DNA of 64,000 nucleotides, taken from contig CM034547.1 in NCBI GenBank assembly GCA_020055645.1, positions 31,992,513 to 32,056,512 of the forward strand. Reading direction: 5' to 3'. The notes under the pieces were generated by a model. That model was given only the letters and a program-made list of their open reading frames with translations, searched no databases and was not told the DNA's origin. Below are positions 55,001 through 64,000 of the stretch, one piece after another. The stretch comes from Tomocerus qinae. Taxonomy: Eukaryota; Arthropoda; Collembola; Entomobryomorpha; Tomoceridae. The translations under genes and the position numbers were made by a program. How positions within the stretch are numbered: position 1 is the first letter of the stretch; each line of letters starts with the position of its first letter.

Positions 55001-58000
55001 TTATTTTGTCATGTCACTTTCTACTTAAATACGATAAATGCATTGCCAAATTAGAACCTGTTTTATTTTAAGAATGTTTTATTTATCACTGAGAAAAACT
55101 AATGTCTGTATGGCCAGAATTTTCTTAAAATTACACAAAGGTGCTTAAACTGCAAGTTTTATTGCTTTTCTTAGCTACTTACTGATGCTTACAATCGCTA
55201 CAAAATAGTGTCATTGCTAAGAATTGAATGATTGAAAATGATAAAATGACCATGTTGCTTTAATTGTCAGTTATTGTCCTTTAGTGGGAGACTTTCCTCG
55301 CCCGAACCGCGTGAACGAATTTGAAATTAAGCGTGAAGTACAATACCAGAAAGTGATTGGTATCGGTGGAGCGTTCACTGATGCCGCCGGGTTAAATATT
55401 GCATCATTGAGCAGGGACACTCAAGAGAATCTCATAAGGCAAGTCAAATATCCGGTCTTTCCATTTTCAATTTTTAAAAGTCAAAATGCTTAATTTCCGA
55501 CGAATTCTTAGTGTTCAAAGCAAAGGATTGGCATTCGAGTGGTTTTGTATGTCTACCTATCCTCGAGCATTATTTATGTACACACATTTGATACATCTTA
55601 TGAAGAGAAAGTCTTGAGAACATCAATAAATCTATATATAAATCCAAATTTATTAGATGTTGAGTTCAATGGCAGCTATCGTCTTCTACATGAAGGGAAA
55701 GATTCGTCGTAAAGTAATAGAATACCTAATCTAATCGAGACATATTCATATGATCCATATTCAAATATTTCTAAGAAGTCTTTTCTAAGTGGAAGAGAAA
55801 GTCTGATGTCTCAAATCTGCAAACAATTCTCTATTGATATAGATTTTTTAGGGAAAGTTATAAAATTTGAATGAAATCAGATGTAGTTGGAATATGCAGA
55901 TGCTTTCGAAAGAAAATAGATAGTGGCCTTTCATGAATGGTCTTTAGTAAAAGAATGTATTTGTGGTAATATGTCGGGTGTAGTGTGCTCGTTTTTGGTT
56001 TTGAAAAGAGTTGCAGAGAAACTGACAGGGCAGGACATAATAAAGTACATTCCATAAAAGGAGAAAGCAAAGGAAGGACTTTGGATATTTGAGGAGATGA
56101 ATTCTTCTCAAGAGTTCAGTTGAGATGGAGAGTTTTTCCAGTGAACAACTTTTCTCTTCTTACAGATAAAAGAAAATAAGGGGAAGGGTTGCTTTTTAGT
56201 TAGGTTTTTGACTCTGACTAGTCGACAAGTAGAAACTAGAGTATGAACCATACAAGAGGTTTGAGTTGGCTGAGCCAGCTCTTTGTTGGGATGCTGCCGT
56301 TTGGTTGGAGAAAGAAACTGTCGTCGTGTCGTACGTACTATGTGCCTATCTGTATGTATTGAAGAATCGGGTAAAAAGCTGGAGTTACAGAACAGATGTA
56401 CTGTACGTATGCATCAGAGAAAAACTCGTGATGTATTTATAGAGAAAGAAAGCGAGAGAAATGAAATGAAAGTTTGAGGGAGAGAGAGAGAGAGATGCGT
56501 CCAATTTCCTTGGATATTAAATGTCAACCTAGAGGCAATGTATCAATCCTGACCAATCCTATTTCCAGGTCATATTTTGGACAAGATGGAAATGACTATA
56601 GCATGGGCAGAGTTCCAATCGGTGGAACTGACTTTTCCACCCGCCCTTACACCTACGACGATGATGTGGAGTCTTTGGGAGGCTCTGATAGGAACCTCAC
56701 TAGATTCGCTCTGCAACCGGAAGATCACAAACTTAAAGTAAATATTTCCTCACTTAGCATTAATGTCATGTACGAATTGCAATGTCCCGCCCGCCTTGTT
56801 GTGTGTCGAATCTTAAATTGTACATACCTATATTATGTACACGTTCACACATAAACATTGCGTAGCACCATTCTACATGTAATTTATATAGACGCTTTTT
56901 CCAGCTTACGTATCTCCAAGCCAGGCTTTACTTTCTTATGAGTATGCTTTGCTTTCTAAGAAAAGGCTTTTCAAAAATATAAAAATCCTGACATTTTAAA
57001 TCAATTTGTTTAGTGCTTTTCCCTTCGTTGCTATTTATGTAGATACCGTACATTCAATGGGCTCAGTCTTTAAGCCAAGGGAAACTTAAATTAGTCGCTT
57101 CTCCTTGGAGTGCTCCTGGATGGATGAAGTCCAGTAACAGAATAAAAGGAGGAATTCTAAAAAAAGAATATTATCAACTCTGGGCCGACTATTTTGTCAA
57201 GTAAGTACATTCAGGCCAAAGCACTTCAATTAAATCGCAAAGAGATTACAGGGGAAATAGGCATAACCTTGTAATATAAAGGCCAAAAGGATGTATACTA
57301 CATCAGACAATAATGGTACATAAGGTTATAACTATGAGATGTGCATTTTGGACATTGGCACAAGGAACACATATATACATTAACCTTAACGTTTATTACT
57401 GAAATGGCTAGATTCCTACAGGAATACAAAAAACTTGGGATTGACATTTGGGGAGTGACAACAGGGAACGAGCCTGTCAACGGCTTCATCCCAAATTGGC
57501 CATTTAATTGCATGGGATGGTCCGCGAAGAATATGAGACAATGGATTGCCAACAATCTTGGTCCAACACTCGCTTCGTTAAGGCCAGAAATTGATCCTCG
57601 TATCATCATTCTCGATGACAATAAGGGCGCCGTTCCGACGTGGGCGAAAGAGGTGACCTTCATTTATTTAAATCTATTTTTCAACCATTGCTAAATTATT
57701 TTTACAAGAAAATCGTATCTTATTCTTATTTTCTTGCCTATTGTAATAAGCTTAAAATTCATGAACTTTTAGGTTACTCCTACCCTTTGTAAACTGTTTC
57801 CGGAGTTTCAAGCAATATCTGTATTCTGTAGGGCGTAGGCGTAGGACCCATAATAAAAAGCGCTATCTATAGGTATTTTATGCGTGATCTACTTATCCAA
57901 GAAATGGGGCACTTTGTAACGTCAGTGTTACAAAGTTAAACTAAATTGAATAGAATTGCATTGACCTAGCTTTTCTGGAGCGAAATTGAAGACGAGATTT

Positions 58001-61000
58001 TATCAATAGTGATGTGTACTGATATTTGTAAATTGTGTAGCTCGGTTGTAGATTTAAAGTAGCGACTTGAGCATAAAGTATTACTTAACTTAGTTATCTT
58101 CGATTTGGTTAGTTAAACTGCTAAAGTGAGGGAACTATAGTCTTTTGTCTATAGGAAGATCCTTTGTTATACAGATTGGAAATAGACAATGGGAGAAGGA
58201 ATCAACATTGCTATTCTTCGACTGTTCTATCCTGAGTCCTGAGGCAGTCTGGATTCTAGTCTCCCCTTCCTCCGCCAATGTTTTCTTATGTATTCTGGAC
58301 GATTAAGTATTCATATCAGTCCTTGTAAAATGAATGTGAAATTGAATTGAGTGGAAGGAATGTAATGGAAGCGTATCATCTCATCTCCTGCTCACTTCGT
58401 TTCAAGAATAACCATCGTCACGGTCATAGTTGTTATGTCACTTCATGCTAGATATATATTCACCCGACCCCAAAATTACAATGCTACTTAGTACTAACAT
58501 ACTCAACCTGATATAGTATTTAAGCGCAAATACCTACCTATACAGACAACAAATCTACACTTGCAGACCAACTTTTTGGAAACCTACTTTTGTAGGTAAT
58601 AAATGCATTGAGCTACCTACATAGTTTCTCCAAGCACCGTTTATATACTATAAACATTGTTAACATGAAATATTGCATTGGACTAGATAGATCGAAGAAA
58701 AATTCTTTTTCGCGAATTGGAGTATTGTAAGTAGCAAGACTGAGAGGCACGTATGAATGTGATAGAACTTCGAAATTGTAGGCTACATGTAAATACATAT
58801 AATATGTGAAGGGAAGTTATTTCATTTTGGGACTTTTGCATTGCTAGTCTGTGTCACTGACTCACAAGTTTTTTTGGTTGATTTGCCTTTACAGATATTG
58901 GGTGACGGAAGTGCGTCTCAGTACGTGGATGGAGTAGGAACTCATTGGTACATGGACTTTTGGACCGGTTCGGACGCACTCTCCCGATTTCATACCAACT
59001 ATCCTGATTATTTCATCGTGCAAACTGAAGCGTGTCTTGGTATGTCATCTTATACTCATTTCTTTCTATCATTCCGGTATTGCCAACCAAATAGTTCAAA
59101 AATAGCTCTGTCCTACATATTGGAAATAACTGTAATATTTAGGAAATGTACAACTGGCTTTCGAAAAATATTTCACCCATAGATTATTTATGGAATGTTT
59201 ACAAAAGACACTACTTACTACCATATTGGGTTCTTGTGTCATGTGTAATACCCAAGTAACTATCAAATATCTATCTATCAAATCGCTTTCTATTTCTTAA
59301 TGCTAACTCTTTCGCGTAGGTATGCTTTCACCAAATTTTCACCAAAATTGATGGGAAGTGAAGATTCAATTAAAGTGATATAGTATTTTCTGCAAACAAC
59401 AATTTCTTAGATTTTTGTGATAAAAATTAGATATCTGCTCACAAACATTGTAGATATAGTAATAATACTATCTTCAAACAGTTCAACGATACACCTTACA
59501 CGTACATACAAAACTATGTATTAAAATAATGAAAATAAGCAAGGTAGGTAGATAATTGTAATAATCCAATAATAAATTAATATGAAAAAGGGACATCATC
59601 AGAAATGAAGCAGGTTGGAAATAACCAGTAGATGAGTTTGGCTAACCGACCAGCCGTTTCCAACAAGTCAGTGTCGACGGAAGGAAGGCAGACAGCCCCA
59701 GAGACAATTTACGGTAGATATGTGTTTATATTGTGTTAGCTCGTGTAGAAGCGGATATTTCATACTTAGTATTATTTCCATCCATCTATCTACTCAGTTA
59801 ACATGTAAAATGCAACGTAAGTTGAGTTGTGTGTTTCTTCAATTCATCTATCCATCTGCCTCCTTTGGCCTCCTGGCCTCACTCCTCTCCTATTTTACAC
59901 CAGAACTAGGACCAACTTTCCTTTTGGCATTTCGCCGCTTTCTCCAGTCAACCTGGGGCATGCATCCATTTCATCTATTATATTACTAATGGTATAATAA
60001 TAAGTAATGTAGTATACTATAAGCACATTTGAAACGTGGGCTAGTTCTATTCAGATGTTCTTCCAAGTCGACTCATAGTGTTCTTGTCCCATTACTTCCT
60101 ATGGAGTAAATATAATATGTATGTGTGTGTGTGTGTGAGCGTTCACTTGCATCCATCCTTCTGTATTCACGTAGAGAAACATAAATCACTTTATCACTCA
60201 TAATGTGATGCTATTCACATCCACACACACCGCACTAAACCATACTACCACCAAGCCAAACCAAACCACATATTCAACTAAACTGCACATTACTGCACAA
60301 ATAACCGAACTTCAATTCTATTTTCTAGTGTTATATATACATCGGACTCGTCTTCATAGCAGAAATGATATATTAAACAAGTATTGCTCACAACTCAAGC
60401 TGTCGTTAAATAAAATACTTTTCTCCTCTATGCATATGATCCTCACTGGTTCCCATTAGTCTCATCTAAGCTTTGTGGTATGGATGGAATGCTTATCAAA
60501 GCAACTATAGTTGTCTTGAGTGCTTATGCTGCTAAATAGATTCTCATTCATCCATCCTTCGAGTTTTTACTGTGTTCGAAAGACCTGACAGAACCGTCAA
60601 GCTCAAACTGACCATTTCTCTATATACTTCCTAACTATCCATGCCCTGGTTCGGTTGGATTACTATTCTCCAATTTTACAAGCACTTGGCAGGGCAGACA
60701 ACTTTCTTTGAATTGAACCACATGGGTACTTAAATTGACTAGATCTCTACATTCTACAATTTTGGTAATTGAGAAAGAATTATATCAGTACATATGGAAG
60801 TGACTGATACAGGAAACAGTTAAACATACTATATACTTAAAATAATCAAGATGTACATCCAAAGAAAGATATTGTTTCTTGGTTTGTAGTGCAACATCTG
60901 TGTGAAAGGAATCAATTCTGGTGCATGCGGTTGCAATTTGGAATTGCAGGAACATTTGTGACTTAAATACTTACCTTTGATTTTGGGGCAATGCAAGTTC

Positions 61001-63547
61001 TGCAGGGAAAGTGCATTTCGTTAGAACTTAGTAGGACCTTCCATAAGTTTTGGCAATGAATCGACTATTTTCTCCATTGTAAATGGCGCGAATGAAGAGA
61101 ATGGTTAGTGGAAAGTAAAGCAGTCACCCATGCCGACTCAGATTGGCATTAGGATTCAATTGAATCGTGAATTCGATCACAATTCACAGACAATGAGCCA
61201 TGTATTCGTATAATAAGGCGAAAGCTATGACATCTATTGCATTGTAGTGTTCCATTGCATCCTAATGTAATGGTTACCGAAATACATATTATGTACTTCG
61301 ATCTACTCACAACAATGACTTCGATTTCATTGCAGAGCAATCAAATAGGGGAAGAATTTCCGAATTACTGCAAAATATAACCTTCTCCTACACATATACA
61401 CATACTACTTACATATACTGGACTCAGATAACATATACTAAATAAGTAGACAGTCAATGTAAAGCCAAAAATATCCGAGTGTTCCAAGTGAAGATGTTTA
61501 CTCTGCTTTCTACAATGTATTTAGGGAGTTTCTTTGTTGGCCTGCAAATAGTATATGTAAAGGGTATCTCTCCACACATACCTTCATAGCATTTATACTG
61601 TATTTTGGACGAGTATCATAATGTTTCTGCAGTATAGGTACATACTCTAGATGTACATAGACATAACATGGGGTACTACGTGCTACCATTCCAGAATGGA
61701 GGAAATAGTGAAAGTTGTAAAGGTCCTCTTGTCATAGAATATAATAGGATAAAATAAAACGATTTCAGATGTAAGTCTGTTTCTAACTGTTCTGACTACA
61801 CTTAAATTCTGCAGTTCTGTAAATACTATTCTATAGCCAATGCACTCGTACTCTATGTATGTACAGGCATAGTGTATAAGGTTGGTTGGTATTGAAGGGT
61901 AAGTATAACAGGCAAGAGCAGAAGTTCTCTCCGTCTCAATCTCAAGTACTGGTGAAGTAATGTTTGGCAGTAAAGGATAGCCGATGCTCATCCATTGATA
62001 GGATAAGAAATAAGATCAGATTGGCCAATGCAATAGCAATACAAAACTATGGCTAACTGTTTTAATAGAATACTTGCGAGAAGTTGAATGTTATATAAAT
62101 GGATAGAGCACAACAGAGTTTCTTCTTTCGATCATTTCAAAGCTCAACTAAAATACCAATAATAGCACATTGCCTCGTCCAAATCTTCTCCGTTCTGTAT
62201 ATCTCTTCCGTATATACATTCAAAAATATAGGTACTTTCTCTATTATTATTTCTATATGTTCCGATAGGTAAGTAGCTGGCTACTTGAGAATAGTATCAC
62301 ACTAATAGTCCATACATGTACTGTACAAGTACCAAGATAGGTACATATAATATACTACTACGCACTTAAAGGACGAAAGAAGAACATTTCTCCCAAATCG
62401 AGTTTTTCCGGGAATACTAGAAAATACTACAAGAAAATCTGAGAATGAAACAAGTTCTCTGTCTTTTCTAATCGCTAAACAGACAACTTGGCTTTCTCTT
62501 CTGCAAGGAAAGCAGTCTCGTAAAGTAGACTAAACATAGTCCAAACAAACAATGCTTTTCAAGCCTTGGCTTATTTCTCTATTCACAGTATCACGCTTTC
62601 GATTACCTACTCAGATGTATCTTACAGCTCTTTTGTACATACTCAGACTCCTATCTAGATCATTCTCTTATTCCTCCTACTTTAAACCTCTTGTTTGGTA
62701 GATACCCCTGCTATGCATTTATAGGTATTCAATTGGTGCAGGATATCAAACAATAATATTGCATCTGTTAATATTGCACTGTTTAATTATACTTCACTTA
62801 TATATTGTATCTAATACGCTTAAGACTTTCCCAATTGCTAATTAAATTAAATACATTTATAAAGTAATAGCCTTTGGTCCATATGACATTTTTATATTTA
62901 TCTTGCCATCACAATAGGTATTTGAAATAGGGAATTAAATACTATAAGAAAGGTTGGCAATGGTACTAGAAAAAAGAAATCCGTGGGAGCATGAGTGTGT
63001 TTGGAAAATGAAATAAGTTTAATACGACCAGCTGAATTGTAAAGCTTTAGTAACTCGACAAAATGACACTAATTAATTATAGGGTCAATATAAAATGTTG
63101 GGACTCGAGAAGTTTTCTTGTAAGTAGGTGTACAAGGAGAGCCAAGACATACAATAAATATAACTCGTGTAATGAATTGTCATTTACTCTTATATATTAA
63201 TGTGTATTTTGTTGTCCACTACTCCTGGTAGAGGTACCGGTAAGAATTGCGACGCACATACTATTAGGTCAAAACAGATAGGAGTACCTATAGATGGGAA
63301 TACACCAGACAAAGCTAACTAAGACACTATGGACTACTACAATAATATTTTCGAGACCCTGAAAAGCAATTTTCTCTGGCGGTTCTCTGATCAGGACTTC
63401 TTTTCGAGCTGGTTGGATGTGGTTTATTCTTGTTTGACTCATTCTCATTTCTTCGATCAATTTACAGGATTCACCCCTTGGGAATTGGAGAAAGTTATTA
63501 TTGGAAGTTGGGAACGAGCAGAGCAATATCTCGAAGCCATCATTCGG
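48943..63547 (+). CDS. GBA: Glucosylceramidase (lysosomal acid beta-glucosidase, GH30), 8 exons, 3' end outside window
   Basis: The enzyme hydrolyses glucosylceramide to glucose and ceramide in the lysosome; the family works with a saposin activator. The joined exons (phases 1,1,2,0,2,0,1,0) give 464 codons. Seen: signal peptide about residues 1-24; cysteines 40, 52, 54 and 59 with the same spacing as Cys4/16/18/23 of mature human GBA, including the N-glycosylation sequon NST after CVC; GIGGAFTDAAGLNI at about 174-187; MGRVPIGGTDFS; SPWSAPGWMK; acid/base Glu329 in TTGNEP; HWYMDF; nucleophile Glu434 in TEACLG. The two glutamates are 105 residues apart, as Glu235 and Glu340 are in human GBA. 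The frame is still open at 63547, so roughly 130 C-terminal residues (by comparison with the human protein) must lie beyond 64000. The odd points are a GC-AG third intron and an unusually long segment at about residues 105-158. Identity is sure; exact joins are inferred from the sequence only. Confidence 0.95.
49004..51629 (+). other. GBA intron 1 (2.6 kb)
   Basis: Donor GTAAGC, acceptor ATACGACAG. The body is unremarkable AT-rich DNA. The stretch 51160-51600 is purine-rich on the + strand with many GTAAAG/GAAAG words. I see no nested gene. Confidence 0.7.
51630..52013 (+). CDS. GBA: GBA exon 2: N-terminal cysteine-rich segment
   Basis: Begins after ACGACAG in phase 1. The translation contains RPCIPRNFGKGSIVCVCNST followed by YCDS, which matches the conserved N-terminus of mature GBA with identical cysteine spacing, and then IYTSTKTGSRLHKSTAHF, which resembles the YTSSKSG block of insect homologues. 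The proposed 3' end is the donor C|GTACGT at 52014, which gives phase 1 as needed by exon 3. A weaker in-phase donor is G|GTCAGA at 51930. Either choice leaves this part of the protein longer than in human GBA. The start and the conserved part are firm; the 3' end is not. Confidence 0.85.
52014..55284 (+). other. GBA intron 2 (3.3 kb)
   Basis: Donor GTACGT (proposed), acceptor TCCTTTAG. It contains open frames of 138, 93 and 151 codons at 52051-52467 and 52626-53200. These are rich in F, L and S because the + strand is pyrimidine-rich there, two of them overlap in different frames, and none resembles a known family. A small inverted-repeat element sits at 54461-54581. Confidence 0.65.
54461..54581. 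repeat. Small inverted-repeat element in GBA intron 2
   Basis: GGAGCAGTGCATTGCGTTG at 54461-54479 is the near reverse complement (2-3 mismatches) of 54563-54581. The shared core CAGTGGATTGCATTG also occurs at about 21563, so this looks like a dispersed short element. Confidence 0.55.
55285..55438 (+). CDS. GBA: GBA exon 3: GIGGAFTDAAG motif
   Basis: Acceptor TCCTTTAG, then VGDF or LGDF depending on the exon 2 join, then NEFEIKREVQYQKV and GIGGAFTDAAGLNIASLS. This matches human [22 protein letters not shown]. The exon ends AATCTCATAAG in phase 2; the following GCAAGT is a GC donor with an otherwise perfect consensus. Joining to exon 4 restores NLIRSYFGQDG, the counterpart of human LLLKSYFSEEG. 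Confidence 0.93.
55439..56568 (+). other. GBA intron 3 (1.1 kb), GC-AG type
   Basis: The donor reads AAG|GCAAGT and the acceptor TATTTCCAG. A T-to-C change at +2 with the rest of the donor at consensus is the usual form of a functional GC-AG intron. Phase 2 joining across it gives the conserved NLIRSYFGQDG. The second half is purine-rich and holds a (GA)8 tract at 56480-56495. Confidence 0.85.
56480..56495. repeat. (GA)8 microsatellite in GBA intron 3
   Basis: Sixteen bases of GA repeat, 73 bases before the exon 4 acceptor. Confidence 0.9.
56569..56737 (+). CDS. GBA: GBA exon 4: SYFGQDG to the IP..I boundary
   Basis: Acceptor TATTTCCAG, donor AAA|GTAAAT, phase 2 in and phase 0 out. It encodes SYFGQDGNDYSMGRVPIGG, TDFSTRPYTYDD and FALQPEDHKLK, which align with human [31 protein letters not shown] and FSLPEEDTKLK. 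The human Cys of the ASCDFS block is Thr here. Confidence 0.95.
56738..57042 (+). other. GBA intron 4 (305 bases)
   Basis: Donor GTAAAT, acceptor TTTATGTAG after a T-rich tract. Nothing else seen. Confidence 0.85.
57043..57200 (+). CDS. GBA: GBA exon 5: SPW..PGWMK barrel segment
   Basis: Acceptor TTTATGTAG, donor CAA|GTAAGT, phase 0 in and phase 2 out. Encodes IPYIQWAQSL, KLVASPWSAPGWMKSS and GGILKKEYYQLWADYFVK. The human counterparts are IPLIHRALQL, LLASPWTSPTWLK and IYHQTWARYFVK. The tryptophan that lines the active site in human GBA (Trp179) is conserved. Confidence 0.95.
57201..57411 (+). other. GBA intron 5 (211 bases)
   Basis: Shortest intron of the gene. Donor GTAAGT; acceptor AATGGCTAG with a weak pyrimidine tract. 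The join AA|A TTC gives FVKFLQEY, matching human FVKFLDAY, so the acceptor choice is firm. Confidence 0.88.
57412..57652 (+). CDS. GBA: GBA exon 6: catalytic acid/base (TTGNEP)
   Basis: Follows a short 211-base intron; acceptor AATGGCTAG, with the split Lys codon AA|A restored from exon 5. It encodes FLQEYKKLGIDIWGVTTGNE then PVNG, with the acid/base glutamate (Glu329 in this model), followed by NNLGPTLAS and the ILDDNKG block. It ends AAAGAG|GTGACC in phase 0. An open frame continues upstream of 57412 and past 57652, but those ends are intronic and do not resemble the family. Confidence 0.95.
57653..58894 (+). other. GBA intron 6 (1.2 kb)
   Basis: Donor GTGACC, acceptor TTGCCTTTACAG. AT-rich, with no gene-like content seen. 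Confidence 0.85.
58895..59039 (+). CDS. GBA: GBA exon 7: catalytic nucleophile (TEACLG)
   Basis: Acceptor TTGCCTTTACAG, donor TTG|GTATGT, phase 0 in and phase 1 out. Encodes SQYVDGVGTHWYMDFW and DYFIVQTEACL. This aligns with human AKYVHGIAVHWYLDF and MLFASEACVG; Glu434 is the nucleophile. The glycine after Leu437 is split across the following 4.4-kb intron. Confidence 0.96.
59040..63467 (+). other. GBA intron 7 (4.4 kb)
   Basis: Donor GTATGT, acceptor CAATTTACAG. Contains (TG)8 at 60122, C/A-rich patches around 60220-60275 with repeated CCAAACC words, and several open frames under 103 codons that I take as chance. The conserved flanking exons make this a true intron unless a small exon is missed; none is needed by the family alignment. 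Confidence 0.75.
60122..60137. repeat. (TG)8 microsatellite in GBA intron 7
   Basis: Eight perfect TG units. Confidence 0.9.
63468..63547 (+). CDS. GBA: GBA exon 8: GSWERAEQY segment, last exon in window
   Basis: Acceptor CAATTTACAG, donor CGG|GTAAGT, phase 1 in and phase 0 out. Encodes GFTPWELEKVIIGSWERAEQ then YLEAIIR, counterpart of human [22 protein letters not shown]. The next expected block (family pattern DLNHW..GW.DWN) does not appear in 63548-64000, so the following exon lies to the right. Confidence 0.95.
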
Positions 63548-64000
63548 GTAAGTTTTGTTGCGCTTCACAATTACTAAACTCTTATTCATTTTACTCACTC
63601 CACTCCTGCTTCATAACAAAATGACCAATCAATTTCTTTCGCGGAAGTGTAAGGGAACTCATTCTATGTCATTTCATGGCATATAGGTATCTACCAAATG
63701 AAATTAAGACAATGTGATCTTATTACCTCGTTGATTTTCAAAGCATTCCATGCACAACTGAGGCTAAATTTCGCCGTAGCTTCACAATCTCGGCCATTAA
63801 TTAATGTCCCGATTGTATTCTCGGAAATAAATAGTTCGATCAAAGTGTCATTTTGTATTTCCATGAACTACATAAACACAATTCGCTTTATAGCTAGTTA
63901 CGAACTCATTAGTTTCGCCATAATTGTACCATAAACCCATATCGCAATTTTATTAATTTTTATAGCAGTTGACGGAAATGGGAGCTTCAAGACATTTTGG
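63548..64000 (+). other. Start of GBA intron 8
   Basis: Donor GTAAGT. A possible acceptor TTTTTATAG ends at 63965, but the 35 bases after it do not encode the expected DLNHW-like block in any frame, so I leave it as intron. Confidence 0.6.

Noticed and set aside
57298..57663. 121-codon minus frame opposite GBA exon 6
   Set aside because: Antisense shadow of the catalytic exon.
63954..64000. Possible further GBA exon after TTTTTATAG
   Set aside because: None of the three frames gives the expected DLNHW..GW.DWN block that follows the EAIIR position in the family.

Overview
This is a piece of an animal nuclear genome, most likely from an arthropod. It is AT-rich (by eye roughly 35-38 % GC), has very low coding density, and carries an intron-split gene with GT-AG introns plus one GC-AG intron. 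The arthropod call rests on the one recognisable protein, which has the WGVTTGNEP and GSWERAEQY style of arthropod glucosylceramidases; I cannot name the species.

The only gene I can assign with confidence lies on the + strand from 48943 and runs off the right edge. It encodes a lysosomal-type acid beta-glucosidase (glucosylceramidase, GBA, glycoside hydrolase family 30). I place eight exons: 48943-49003, 51630-52013, 55285-55438, 56569-56737, 57043-57200, 57412-57652, 58895-59039 and 63468-63547. They join with consistent phases into 1392 coding bases (464 codons) without a stop. The model starts with a signal peptide, keeps the four N-terminal cysteines of the family, and has both catalytic glutamates 105 residues apart, as in human GBA. 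The last part of the barrel and the C-terminal beta domain are outside the window.

The left 48.9 kb (1-48942) holds no gene I recognise. The open frames there are mostly 60-150 codons, often overlap frames on the other strand, and are about what AT-rich non-coding DNA gives. A few short frames next to good splice-site matches are listed as weak exon candidates (1531-1791, 27932-28011, 35880-35975, 44122-44418). The stretch also holds a 98-bp near-perfect palindrome (42363-42460), a CpG-rich island (45098-45295), smaller hairpins, a tandem duplication and an inverted-repeat cluster (22813-22993). These are best read as remnants of small mobile elements unless expression data show otherwise.

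The introns of the GBA gene contain simple repeats ((GA)8 at 56480, (TG)8 at 60122), a pyrimidine-rich block and a small inverted-repeat element (54461-54581), but no nested gene I can support.
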